From assembly GCA_947303715.1 (NCBI GenBank), contig CAMYYY010000026.1, positions 1 to 37,880 of the forward strand: 37,880 bases of DNA. Reading direction: 5' to 3'. This DNA is from an uncultured Bacteroidales bacterium. GTDB taxonomy: Bacteria; Bacteroidota; Bacteroidia; Bacteroidales; Bacteroidaceae. The number at the start of each line of letters is the position of its first letter. Position 1 is the stretch's first letter. Positions 7,699 to 15,347 of the stretch are shown here, piece by piece. The notes below the pieces were generated by a model. It was not told where the DNA came from, ran no database searches, and saw only the letters and a program-made list of their open reading frames with translations. Both the position numbers and the translations under genes were made by a program.

Positions 7699-8280
7699 AT
7701 GGAAGCAAAGAAGAAAGTTTTGATAGTGGCTCATCCGTATGAAATCGGACTGAAAAGGCTTGAAGAAAATAGCTTTCAGCGTAACGCAAGATCAGACGAA
7801 CGGCCTACGATATATGTGCAAGGAAACAATACGGTAGCCATTGTGGGTATTGGGCTCCAAGAGGCAGGGGCATCTTTTGAACGAATGAAGGGAGAGGGAC
7901 TGCTTGACGATGCCGATGTGTTATTGGCAGGTTCGGCAGGTTCTTATACCCTACCCGTCCTTCATACTGTGCAATGCGAATCGGGCTATCCGTCCCTTAA
8001 TTCCCCCTATCCGAAGGGTGAAATCGTCTGCGTACACGAATTTGTTTCACCTAAAAGCCCCCATCCCGAATTACACGTCCCTGACACATGTTTTGACATG
8101 GAAAGCGAAGCCCTCCTTGCCGTATGCAAAGATGCTAACTTTCACTCACTGAGCATTGTAAAAATAATCTCCGATGATGGAAGCGGCTCGTTGGGCGACT
8201 GGGCAACCGTCTGCCAACAGCAGGTCCAGCCCTTGGTTTGGGAAGTAGCCGAATGGTTTTTCCTCAAAAATATGTTGTAG
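7699..8280 (+). CDS. Nucleoside phosphorylase/nucleosidase-fold protein
   Basis: 193 residues with the layout of the PNP/MTAN superfamily. VLIVAHPYEI opens the first strand; an AIVGIGLQEAG segment and LLAGSAGSY (near 77) resemble the phosphate/ribose loops. CFDMESEALLAVC (near 135) gives the ribose-binding Met-Glu pair, and KIISDDGSG (near 157) supplies the likely catalytic Asp. It most resembles MTA/SAH nucleosidase or futalosine hydrolase relatives, but the substrate cannot be assigned. I used the ATG at 7699 because a promoter lies just upstream and the 148 codons open before it have no family similarity. Divergent from the yccF-pgeF operon. Confidence 0.7.
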   Translation: MEAKKKVLIVAHPYEIGLKRLEENSFQRNARSDERPTIYVQGNNTVAIVGIGLQEAGASFERMKGEGLLDDADVLLAGSAGSYTLPVLHTVQCESGYPSLNSPYPKGEIVCVHEFVSPKSPHPELHVPDTCFDMESEALLAVCKDANFHSLSIVKIISDDGSGSLGDWATVCQQQVQPLVWEVAEWFFLKNML

Positions 8281-8294
8281 GACATATAAAAAAG

Positions 8295-8326
8295 TTTGGT
8301 CACATCGAAAAACCGCCGTACCTTTG
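8295..8326 (+). promoter_or_regulatory. Distal promoter upstream of glnS
   Basis: TTTG (8295-8298), 20 bp, TACCTTTG (8319-8326): an excellent match to the consensus, about 200 bp before glnS. It would transcribe the hairpin at 8380-8417. Confidence 0.65.
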
Positions 8327-8379
8327 CTGCCGTTATCCTAAAAACAATCTTTTTACCTTAAAAGACTAATACCTATTAG

Positions 8380-8417
8380 AATAGTTAAGGGTCTCTGTGA
8401 AGAGGCCCTTAACTATT
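8380..8417 (+). promoter_or_regulatory. Strong 17-bp hairpin in the glnS leader
   Basis: Arms 8380-8396 and 8401-8417 pair along 17 bp with one U-G pair, closed by a GUGA (GNRA-type) tetraloop. A short palindrome (CTAATA/TATTAG, 8366-8379) precedes it. No T-tract follows on either strand, so it is not a standard intrinsic terminator. It lies between two promoters. It may be the body of a small RNA, a processing or stability element, or part of a glnS leader. Confidence 0.65.
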
Positions 8418-8472
8418 AGTACCATACCGCGGCCTATGGAAATTTCTGGAAAGAAAATAAAGGTGATAATTC

Positions 8473-8503
8473 TTCGTTTGTACGGAGGAAATGATTACCT
8501 TTG
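8473..8503 (+). promoter_or_regulatory. Proximal promoter for glnS
   Basis: TACCTTTG (8496-8503) matches the -7 box. At the right distance upstream only a weak TTCG (8473-8476) is present. The box overlaps the ATG at 8491, so glnS must start later. Confidence 0.5.
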
Positions 8504-8529
8504 CACCCGGTTTAGTAAATAAAAGGTTT

Positions 8530-10263
8530 ATGGCAGAAATCGTCACACAGAAGAATCAGGAGAAAAAGTCACTCAACTTTATAGAGCAGATTGTGGAGCA
8601 AGACCTTGCCGAGGGCAAGAACGGCGGACGCATCCAGACGCGCTTTCCGCCCGAACCTAACGGCTACCTCCACATTGGCCACGCCAAAGCTATCTGCATG
8701 GATTTCGGTATCGCCGAACGCTATGGCGGCATCTGCAACCTGCGTTTTGACGACACCAATCCCACAAAAGAGAATGTGGAGTACGTCGATGCCATCATGG
8801 AGGACATCCAATGGCTGGGCTTTCAATGGGCCAACGTCTTCTATGCCAGCGACTATTTCCAACAGCTTTGGGACTTTGCCGTCGAACTCATCAAGGAGGG
8901 AAAAGCCTATATTGACGAACAGCCGCAGGAAGTCATCCTCTCCCAAAAGGGAACCCCCACGCAGCCCGGCATCGAAAGCCCTTACCGCAACCGCCCTGTG
9001 GAGGAGAGCCTCGCCTTGTTCGAGAAGATGAACAGCGGTGAGTTGGAGGAGGGCTCGATGGTGCTTCGCGCCAAGATAGACATGAGCCACAACAACATGC
9101 TCTTCCGCGACCCCATCATCTACCGTATTGTCAAGACGCCCCATCATCGCACAGGCGACAAATGGAAAGCCTACCCCATGTATGACTTCGCTCACGGACA
9201 AAGCGACTTCTTCGAGGGCGTTACCCATAGCCTCTGCACGCTTGAGTTTGTGCCCCACCGCCCACTCTACGACCTCTTTATCGATTGGCTGAAGAAAGGT
9301 GAAGACCTTGACGACAATCGTCCCAAACAGCGTGAATTCAATAAGCTGAACTTGAACTACACCCTACTTTCCAAGCGCAATCTGCTGGCTCTTGTACAAA
9401 ACAAGATGGTAGATGGATGGGATGACCCACGCATGCCGACCATCTGCGGCTACCGTCGACGTGGCTACACACCCGAGGCCATTAAGTTGTTTGTGGATAA
9501 AATCGGCTATACGCTTTATGATGCCTTGAATGATATGGCGCTTATGGAATCTGCTTGCCGCGAAGACCTCAACCGTCGGGCAACCCGCGTCAGCGCCGTC
9601 ATCGACCCCGTAAAGCTTATCGTCACCAACTATCCCGAGGATAAGACCGAACTTCTTGACGCTATAAACAACCCCGAAGACCCCGAGGCTGGAACTCATC
9701 AGATTACCTTCAGCCGCGAGCTTTGGATTGAACGCGAGGATTTCATGGAAGATGCGCCGAAGAAATACTTCCGTCTCACGCCAGGTCAGGAAGTACGTCT
9801 GAAGAATGCCTATATCGTTCTTTGCACAGGTTGCAAGAAGGATGCCGAAGGTCGCGTGGAAGAAATCTACTGCGAATATATTCCCAACACTAAAACAGGT
9901 GAAAGCGAATCGAATCGCCGAGTGCGCGGCACTATCCATTGGGTCAGCATAGCTCATGCCATTCAAGCTGAAGTGCGCCTCTACGACCGTCTTTGGCTGG
10001 TGGAGAATCCGCGTGACGAACTGGCACGACTCCGCGAAACAGGTCTCGAAGTCGTGGATGCCATGAAGCAGATGATGAATCCCAACTCGCTCGAAGTGCG
10101 CCCCTGCTGCTATGTGGAGGAATTCCTTGCCAACGCCCAGCCACTTGAGCATTTTCAGTTCCAGCGCATCGGTTACTTCTGCACCGACAAGAGCTCCACG
10201 TCCGATCACCTCGTCTTTAACCGCACCGTATCACTTAAAGACTCCTTCAAGCCTAAAGGATGA
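8530..10263 (+). CDS. glnS: Glutamine--tRNA ligase
   Basis: Class I aminoacyl-tRNA synthetase that charges tRNA-Gln directly; its presence suggests this route is used, at least in part, rather than transamidation alone. The catalytic Rossmann domain carries the HIGH motif in PPEPNGYLHIGHAKA and the KMSKS-equivalent in LLSKRNL. The segment with TICGYRRRGYTPEA and the C-terminal beta-barrel anticodon-binding domain follow; the length (577 residues) is normal for bacterial GlnRS. I start at 8530 (MAEIV) because the Met at 8491 overlaps the -7 promoter box. It ends in a 4-bp ATGA overlap with the TPR gene. Confidence 0.95.
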   Translation: MAEIVTQKNQEKKSLNFIEQIVEQDLAEGKNGGRIQTRFPPEPNGYLHIGHAKAICMDFGIAERYGGICNLRFDDTNPTKENVEYVDAIMEDIQWLGFQWANVFYASDYFQQLWDFAVELIKEGKAYIDEQPQEVILSQKGTPTQPGIESPYRNRPVEESLALFEKMNSGELEEGSMVLRAKIDMSHNNMLFRDPIIYRIVKTPHHRTGDKWKAYPMYDFAHGQSDFFEGVTHSLCTLEFVPHRPLYDLFIDWLKKGEDLDDNRPKQREFNKLNLNYTLLSKRNLLALVQNKMVDGWDDPRMPTICGYRRRGYTPEAIKLFVDKIGYTLYDALNDMALMESACREDLNRRATRVSAVIDPVKLIVTNYPEDKTELLDAINNPEDPEAGTHQITFSRELWIEREDFMEDAPKKYFRLTPGQEVRLKNAYIVLCTGCKKDAEGRVEEIYCEYIPNTKTGESESNRRVRGTIHWVSIAHAIQAEVRLYDRLWLVENPRDELARLRETGLEVVDAMKQMMNPNSLEVRPCCYVEEFLANAQPLEHFQFQRIGYFCTDKSSTSDHLVFNRTVSLKDSFKPKG

Positions 10264-11174
10264 CAGACAACGAATTCCAAGACATCCTCCAGCGTTACGA
10301 GAAAACTGTTTCATCGGGCAAACAAGCCTATTTTGATGCCGACGACATGCTTGACATCATCGACTGGTACATGGAAGAGGAGCGCGATGACGATGCTGAC
10401 AAGGCCATTCGTTTCGCCCGGCACCTCCACCCTGCCAATACAGACATCTGCATGGCCGAGGCACGCTTACGCATCTATCAAGGCGACTATGATGCCGCTG
10501 CTAAAATAGTAACAGGTTTTAAGTCCAGCGATGAACCAGAATTGAACCTCTTGGCCAGCGACATTCTGCTTCATCGAGCCAACCAATGCGCAGACCCGCA
10601 GTTCCGCGACAAACTCATCTCGCTTTCAGAAAATGCCTATGAGTACGCGTTAATTCAAAGTGACAACGACCCAGGATTCTTCAGTTCCATCATCAGCCAG
10701 CATAGCCGTGAGGAACTTTTCGAACAAGCAAACTTTTGGATACAACGTGCTTTCAAGTCTTATCCTGAGCATCCAGCTATTCTCGATGCCTCCGCTCTTT
10801 GCTATGCGCTACAGGGACGGGCTCGGGAGGCCATCGAATTAGCCAATCGTCTTATTGACTGCGACCCTTACAATGCCCGTTCGTGGGGAATCCTCGGCGA
10901 TATCCTGCACGACTTCGGCGATTACACCCAAGCACTCGATGCCTACGATTATGTCAAGGCCATCCGTCCTGACGAAATCCTCTCGGAGCAGAACATGGCC
11001 GATTGTCACTTTGCCCTGGGGCACTATGCCGAAGCCTATCGCCTTTACAAGTCGGCTTTGGAAAACTATGCGAAAGAAAACCTGACTCCTCCACCTTCTA
11101 CCGATACTGACTTCATCCAATCTAAACTCGAAATCTGCGAAATCCGCATGAAAAAGGGTAAGAGTAAGGGTTAA
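10260..11174 (+). CDS. Tetratricopeptide-repeat protein
   Basis: 304 residues, soluble, no signal peptide. Several degenerate TPR units are visible, for instance DADKAIRFARHLHPANTDI (about 42-60), PAILDASALCYALQGRAREAIELANRLIDCDPYNA (about 163-200) and the following SWGILGDILHDFGDYTQALDAY, which carries the W-LG-Y-A-P pattern best. It probably acts as a protein-protein scaffold; the partner is unknown. Its start overlaps the glnS stop (ATGA), so expression is likely translationally coupled. The C-terminal Lys-rich tail and stop are encoded by a heptamer-like repeat. Confidence 0.85.
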   Translation: MTDNEFQDILQRYEKTVSSGKQAYFDADDMLDIIDWYMEEERDDDADKAIRFARHLHPANTDICMAEARLRIYQGDYDAAAKIVTGFKSSDEPELNLLASDILLHRANQCADPQFRDKLISLSENAYEYALIQSDNDPGFFSSIISQHSREELFEQANFWIQRAFKSYPEHPAILDASALCYALQGRAREAIELANRLIDCDPYNARSWGILGDILHDFGDYTQALDAYDYVKAIRPDEILSEQNMADCHFALGHYAEAYRLYKSALENYAKENLTPPPSTDTDFIQSKLEICEIRMKKGKSKG

Positions 11175-11187
11175 AGATTAGAGTAAC
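11156..11187. repeat. Degenerate heptamer repeat at the end of the TPR gene
   Basis: Units GGGTAAG, AGTAAGG, GTTAAAG and ATTAGAG run through the last codons and stop of the TPR gene. Confidence 0.5.
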
Positions 11188-11241
11188 ATTGAACAACACA
11201 AATAGAAAACAGTAAATCATCAAATAATTAAAGGAAGTATT

Positions 11242-11883
11242 ATGTCCGCCTTCATACAATGGTGTCTTGCCCATCTCAATTATTATACCGTCCTCTTCCT
11301 GATGACGCTTGAGAGCACCGTATTCCCTATTCCCTCCGAGATTGTCGTTCCTCCAGCTGCTTATCATGCCGCAGCAACGGGCGAACTCAACGTTTTTCTG
11401 CTCATCCTCTTTGCCACCATCGGCGCCTGCCTCGGAGCTACCATTAACTACACCGTTTCGCTGCTTGTGGGCAAGCCCATCGTCTACGCCTTTGCCGACA
11501 GCAAAGTGGGACACCTATTATTATTAAATAAGGAGAAAGTGCAGAAAGCCGAGCGCTATTTCAATGCCCACGGAGCTATCTCCACTTTCATCGGACGACT
11601 CATACCCGTTATCCGTCACCTCATTTCCATTCCCGCGGGACTTGCCAAGATGCCTTATGGCCGCTTCATCGCCTTCACCGCTCTCGGTGCAGGTATCTGG
11701 AACTGCTTCCTTGCCGCTCTCGGCTACTATTTGCAACGCGTGTTACCCGAAGACCAGCTCGTCGATACCGTCACAAAGTATTCCCACGAAGTCGGCTATG
11801 GACTCCTTGCTCTTGTTATTCTCGCCATCGCCTACCTTATACTAAAGTCAAGGCTGAAGAAGAAAAAAGCTATTGAACAGTAA
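11242..11883 (+). CDS. DedA family membrane protein
   Basis: 213-residue polytopic inner-membrane protein of the DedA/VTT superfamily; characterised members act in undecaprenyl-phosphate or phospholipid translocation and envelope homeostasis. The membrane-embedded acidic motif is visible in ESTVFPIPSEIVVPPAAY (around residues 22-38). The conserved arginine motif is in FIGRLIPVIRHLISIPAGLAKM (around 115-136). The usual C-terminal transmembrane helix ends in a Lys-rich tail. It lies 67 bp after the TPR gene and may be part of the same transcript. Confidence 0.92.
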   Translation: MSAFIQWCLAHLNYYTVLFLMTLESTVFPIPSEIVVPPAAYHAAATGELNVFLLILFATIGACLGATINYTVSLLVGKPIVYAFADSKVGHLLLLNKEKVQKAERYFNAHGAISTFIGRLIPVIRHLISIPAGLAKMPYGRFIAFTALGAGIWNCFLAALGYYLQRVLPEDQLVDTVTKYSHEVGYGLLALVILAIAYLILKSRLKKKKAIEQ

Positions 11884-11943
11884 GATTTTTCTCAATTTCA
11901 TTAAAAAAATCACATTTTTCTGCTTCATATAAAAATAAAGCAT

Positions 11944-11951
11944 TATCTTTG
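11944..11951 (+). promoter_or_regulatory. Promoter -7 box of the Phe/Tyr operon
   Basis: TATCTTTG matches the -7 consensus. The upstream element is weak (TCTG at 11919-11922). Transcription would start about 25 bp before the leader peptide. Confidence 0.55.
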
Positions 11952-11983
11952 CAGCCGAAAAAACAAAAACGAAAGAAAAAGCA

Positions 11984-12046
11984 ATGACAACGAACACGCA
12001 GAAGTTCTACTTTTATTACTATTACTTTACTTTCAGAAGGGAGTGA
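11984..12046 (+). CDS. Phe/Tyr leader peptide of the aromatic operon attenuator
   Basis: A 20-codon ORF beginning ATG ACA ACG. Residues 8-17 are FYFYYYYFTF: nine of ten codons are Phe (4) or Tyr (5). This is the hallmark of a leader peptide that senses charged tRNA-Phe and tRNA-Tyr through ribosome stalling. The stop TGA (12044-12046) lies inside region 1 of the RNA switch (12039-12051), so a ribosome finishing the peptide masks region 1. It lies between the operon promoter and the prephenate dehydratase gene, whose pathway makes exactly these two amino acids. Confidence 0.9.
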   Translation: MTTNTQKFYFYYYYFTFRRE

Positions 12047-12122
12047 AGCGGAACAGCGTGTACAACCAATAATAATGCAATCATTAAATCCCGCTCCACT
12101 CCCCAGTGAAGCGGGACTTTTT
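12039..12122 (+). promoter_or_regulatory. Transcription attenuator (antiterminator/terminator) of the Phe/Tyr operon
   Basis: Region 1 (12039-12051, GGGAGTGAAGCGG) can pair with region 2 (12091-12103, CCGCTCCACTCCC) at 12 of 13 positions. Region 2 can instead pair with region 3 (12105-12116, AGTGAAGCGGGA) to give an 11 of 12 bp terminator stem with a CCCC loop and five T residues. Regions 1 and 3 are near-identical, so the two structures exclude each other. Stalling on scarce Phe- or Tyr-tRNA frees region 1 and permits read-through; completing the peptide masks it and allows termination. Confidence 0.9.
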
Positions 12123-12146
12123 ATAACTAATAATGAACAAAAAGAA

Positions 12147-12977
12147 ATGAAGAAAGTTGCCATACAAGGAATAAAAGGGTCGTTCCACGACATTGCCACG
12201 CGGAAGTTCTTCGGCGAGGAAGAGATTGAGTTGGTGTGCTGCGACACGTTTGAGGATCTTTTCGAAGCCATGAAGAAAGACCCTGCTCTTCTCGGCATGG
12301 TAGCTATTGAAAATACCATTGCAGGAAGCCTGCTCCACAACTACGAGCTTCTGCGAGCCAGCCAACTTACTATCATCGGCGAGAAAAAACTGCATATTGA
12401 ACACAGTCTCCTCTGCCTGCCCGAGGAAACGGAAGCAGACATCCGCGAAATCAACTCCCACCCTGTCGCGTTGATGCAATGCCGAGGTTTTCTCAAACAA
12501 TACGCAGAATGCAAGATAGTGGAAACCAACGATACCGCCGGAGCCGCAGAAAGAATCAGCCAAATGAAGTTACATGGACATGCAGCCATCTGTTCCAAAG
12601 AAGCCGCCCCCATCTATGGTATGAAGGTGGTGCGTGAGGCTATCGAGGACAACAAGCACAATTTCACCCGTTTCCTCTGCCTTTGCGACCCTTGGAATGC
12701 TGACAGCCTGCGCGATGTCCGACAGACGAACAAGAGCAGCATCGTCTTCAGCGTTCCCCACGAGAAGGGTGAACTAAGTCACGTGCTGAGCGTGCTCTCT
12801 TACTACGACATCAATATGACAAAAATTCAGTCGCTACCCATCATCGGACACGAATGGGAGTATCTGTTCTACGTCGATATGACATTTACCGACTATGCCC
12901 GTTACCGTCAGAGCATCGAAGCCATCCGTCCATTAACACGTCAAATCAGCATACTTGGAGAATATGAAGCAGATTAA
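12147..12977 (+). CDS. pheA: Prephenate dehydratase
   Basis: Converts prephenate to phenylpyruvate, the committed step to Phe. The 276-residue monofunctional enzyme has no chorismate mutase domain. The catalytic domain (about 1-180) shows AIQGIKGSFHD at the start, AIENTIAGS near 54-61 and the TRF triad at 174-176, required for activity in this family. An ACT domain (about 197-275) with KSSIVFSVPHEKGEL and a KIQSLP motif indicates feedback control by Phe. I start at 12147 because the Met at 12075 lies upstream of the terminator stem. First structural gene after the attenuator; it overlaps the aminotransferase by 14 bp. Confidence 0.95.
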   Translation: MKKVAIQGIKGSFHDIATRKFFGEEEIELVCCDTFEDLFEAMKKDPALLGMVAIENTIAGSLLHNYELLRASQLTIIGEKKLHIEHSLLCLPEETEADIREINSHPVALMQCRGFLKQYAECKIVETNDTAGAAERISQMKLHGHAAICSKEAAPIYGMKVVREAIEDNKHNFTRFLCLCDPWNADSLRDVRQTNKSSIVFSVPHEKGELSHVLSVLSYYDINMTKIQSLPIIGHEWEYLFYVDMTFTDYARYRQSIEAIRPLTRQISILGEYEAD

Positions 12978-14154
12978 TCCTCTTCCAGCCATCCGCCCGG
13001 CGGAGCGTCTGGAACACGTGAGTGAATATTATTTCAGCCGTAAGCTGAAGGAGATTGCCCAGCGTAATGCCCAGGGCGAGGACATCATCAGCCTTGCCAT
13101 CGGCAGTCCTGACATGCCCCCTTCCCAAGATACCATCGCAACATTGTGCGAGCAAGCACAACGCGATGACGTACACGGCTACCAGCCCACCGTCGGCATC
13201 CCCGAGCTGCGCCAGGCAATGGCCGACTGGTACAAGCGTTGGTACGACGTAAATCTCGACTATCAGACGGAGATTCAGCCACTAATCGGCTCAAAGGAGG
13301 GTATCCTTCACGTCACGCTGGCCTTCTGTAATCCTGGCGACTCGGTACTGGTGCCTAATCCCGGCTACCCCACCTATACTTCCCTCTCGCGCCTACTTGG
13401 ACAAAACATCATTTACTACGACCTCAAGCCCGAAAATGGCTGGCAGCCTGACTTTGACGCCCTTGAGCAGATGGACTCAAGCCACGTGAAGCTCATGTGG
13501 ACAAACTATCCCCACATGCCGACAGGTGCTCCTGCCCGCCGCGAGACCTACGAACGGTTAGTGGCGTTTGCTCGCCGTCACAGCATCGTTATCGTCAACG
13601 ACAACCCCTACAGTTTCATCCTCAACGACCATCCGCTGAGCATCCTGCAAGTGCCTGGTGCCAAGGAATGCTGCATCGAATTCAACTCCATGAGCAAAAG
13701 TCACAACATGCCCGGCTGGCGTGTGGGTATGCTCGCCACCAATGCTGAATTCGTTCGCTGGATCGTCAAGGTGAAGTCGAACATCGACAGCGGCACCTTC
13801 CGCCCCATCCAACTCGCTGCAGCAAAAGCTTACAGCAATTCTCCCGAATGGCATCGTCAGGCAAACATCACCATCTATCGCCGTCGTCGCACCATCGCCG
13901 AAGCCATCATGACACAGCTCGGCTGCTCGTTTGACCCTGCGCAAGTAGGCATGTTCCTTTGGGGGCGCATCCCCGACAGCTATGCCAACGCCGAGGAGCT
14001 GACGGAGCGCGTGCTGAACGAAGCCCACGTCTTCATCACTCCCGGTTTCATCTTCGGCTCCGCAGGCGAGCGCTACGTCCGCATCTCCCTCTGCGCCAAA
14101 GAGGAGAAGCTTAACGAAGCGTATATAAGAATTAAAGAATTAGCAAATAAATAA
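12964..14154 (+). CDS. Class I/II PLP-dependent aminotransferase
   Basis: 396 residues, fold-type I aminotransferase. Its place between prephenate dehydratase and DAHP synthase suggests it interconverts phenylpyruvate/Phe and hydroxyphenylpyruvate/Tyr. Visible motifs are PLIGSKEGI (about 106-114, PLP phosphate loop), PNPGYPTY (131-138), VNDNPYSF (211-218) and SMSKSHNMPGWRVG with the Schiff-base Lys245. The canonical NPxNPTG stretch reads NYPHMPTG, so the usual Asn is Met; I believe this is a feature of this Bacteroidota subfamily rather than damage. I use ATG 12964 rather than TTG 12955; the gene overlaps pheA, so translation is probably coupled. Confidence 0.9.
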   Translation: MKQINPLPAIRPAERLEHVSEYYFSRKLKEIAQRNAQGEDIISLAIGSPDMPPSQDTIATLCEQAQRDDVHGYQPTVGIPELRQAMADWYKRWYDVNLDYQTEIQPLIGSKEGILHVTLAFCNPGDSVLVPNPGYPTYTSLSRLLGQNIIYYDLKPENGWQPDFDALEQMDSSHVKLMWTNYPHMPTGAPARRETYERLVAFARRHSIVIVNDNPYSFILNDHPLSILQVPGAKECCIEFNSMSKSHNMPGWRVGMLATNAEFVRWIVKVKSNIDSGTFRPIQLAAAKAYSNSPEWHRQANITIYRRRRTIAEAIMTQLGCSFDPAQVGMFLWGRIPDSYANAEELTERVLNEAHVFITPGFIFGSAGERYVRISLCAKEEKLNEAYIRIKELANK

Positions 14155-14165
14155 TAGAAAAAAAT

Positions 14166-15233
14166 ATGGAACTTGACTTACAACCCCTCAATCTTCCTGG
14201 CGTGCCGACGGAACGTCCGCTGCTTATTGCGGGCCCGTGTAGCGCCGAAACCGAAGAACAAGTCCTCTCTACCGCCCGTCAACTGCGTGCAGCCGGCATC
14301 CACGTCTTCCGTGCCGGAGTATGGAAGCCGCGCACCAAACCCGGCGGTTTCGAAGGCCAAGGCGAAGCCGCTCTCCCTTGGATGAAGCGCGTGAAGGAAG
14401 AAACCAGCATGCTCACCTGCACAGAAGTCGCCACACCCCATCATGTGGAGCTGGCGCTCGAAGCGGGTATTGACGTGCTGTGGATAGGCGCCCGAACCAG
14501 CGCCAACCCCTTTGCCGTGCAGGAGCTGGCAAGCGCCCTGCGTGGCGTTGACGTGCCTGTGCTCTATAAGAACCCCGTCAACCCCGACCTTGAGTTGTGG
14601 ATTGGCGGTATGCAGCGCCTCAATGCCGCAGGCATCCGTCGTCTGGCTACCATTCATCGCGGTTTCTCGTCGTTCGAGAAAACCATCTACCGCAATTTGC
14701 CCATGTGGCACGTGCCCATCGAGTTGCGCCGCCGCATCCCCGACCTGCCCATTCTCTGCGACCCTAGCCACATCGGCGGACGCCGCGAGCTCATCGCCTC
14801 GCTGGCACAGCAGGCTATGGACCTTGGCTTCGACGGACTTATCATCGAAAGCCACACCCATCCCGACGAAGCGTGGAGCGACGCCGCCCAGCAGATCACG
14901 CCCGAGGTACTAAGCATCATCCTCGATAACCTCGTCATCCGTAGCACAGCCGACACTACTGAGAGTCTGAAGACATTGCGCCGTCAGATTGACGAAATGG
15001 ACAACGACCTCATCCAGCTGCTGTCCAAGCGTATGCGCGTCTGCCGTGAGATTGCTAACTTCAAAAAAGAGCACAGTATCGCCGTTGTCCAACCCAACCG
15101 CTACAGCGAAATACTCGACAAACGCGGCGCCCAGGGCGTGCTCTGCGGCATCGGAAGCGACTGCATCAAGACCGTCTTCGAAGCCATCCATACCGAAAGC
15201 GTCAGACAACAAATAGAAATAATAAACAACTAA
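14166..15233 (+). CDS. Bifunctional DAHP synthase / chorismate mutase
   Basis: 355 residues. Residues about 1-260 are a type I-beta DAHP synthase, the first shikimate step (PEP plus erythrose 4-phosphate), with LLIAGPCSAET near residue 18, the VWKPRTKPGGFEG loop near 50-62, WIGARTSANPF near 105 and CDPSHIGGRR near 198 (metal-binding residues). Residues about 265-350 are an AroQ-type chorismate mutase with LKTLRRQIDEMDNDLIQLLSKRM. Fusions in this order are known from Bacteroidota, including Prevotella and Porphyromonas; in them the mutase domain also mediates prephenate inhibition of the synthase. It starts 11 bp after the aminotransferase. Confidence 0.95.
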   Translation: MELDLQPLNLPGVPTERPLLIAGPCSAETEEQVLSTARQLRAAGIHVFRAGVWKPRTKPGGFEGQGEAALPWMKRVKEETSMLTCTEVATPHHVELALEAGIDVLWIGARTSANPFAVQELASALRGVDVPVLYKNPVNPDLELWIGGMQRLNAAGIRRLATIHRGFSSFEKTIYRNLPMWHVPIELRRRIPDLPILCDPSHIGGRRELIASLAQQAMDLGFDGLIIESHTHPDEAWSDAAQQITPEVLSIILDNLVIRSTADTTESLKTLRRQIDEMDNDLIQLLSKRMRVCREIANFKKEHSIAVVQPNRYSEILDKRGAQGVLCGIGSDCIKTVFEAIHTESVRQQIEIINN

Positions 15234-15234
15234 A

Positions 15235-15331
15235 GTTAAGAGTTAAGAATTAAGAGTTAAGAAAAATAGCTTTGAAATGGAGCGTTGCTTACAAGACACT
15301 CTTTCTTAACTCTTAATTCTTAACTCTTAAC
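15235..15331. repeat. Perfect 30-bp inverted repeat made of heptamers, with a 37-bp core
   Basis: Arm 15235-15264 (GTTAAGA-type heptamers) and arm 15302-15331 are exact reverse complements. The core at 15265-15301 contains TTTGAAATGGAGCG and ACAAGACA. The element fills the gap between the DAHP synthase fusion and prephenate dehydrogenase genes and would form a very stable hairpin in the mRNA just before the tyrA start. Its layout resembles that at 17890-17954. Confidence 0.9.
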
Positions 15332-15347
15332 TAAAATGCAACAGCTT

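Noticed and set aside
8380..8417. Ordinary intrinsic terminator before glnS
   Set aside because: The stem is strong but no T-tract follows on either strand, and there is no gene end needing it on the plus strand except one 100 bp upstream behind a new promoter.
8491..8529. Upstream start for glnS
   Set aside because: The ATG at 8491 overlaps the -7 box at 8496-8503; the Met at 8530 matches the expected N-terminus.
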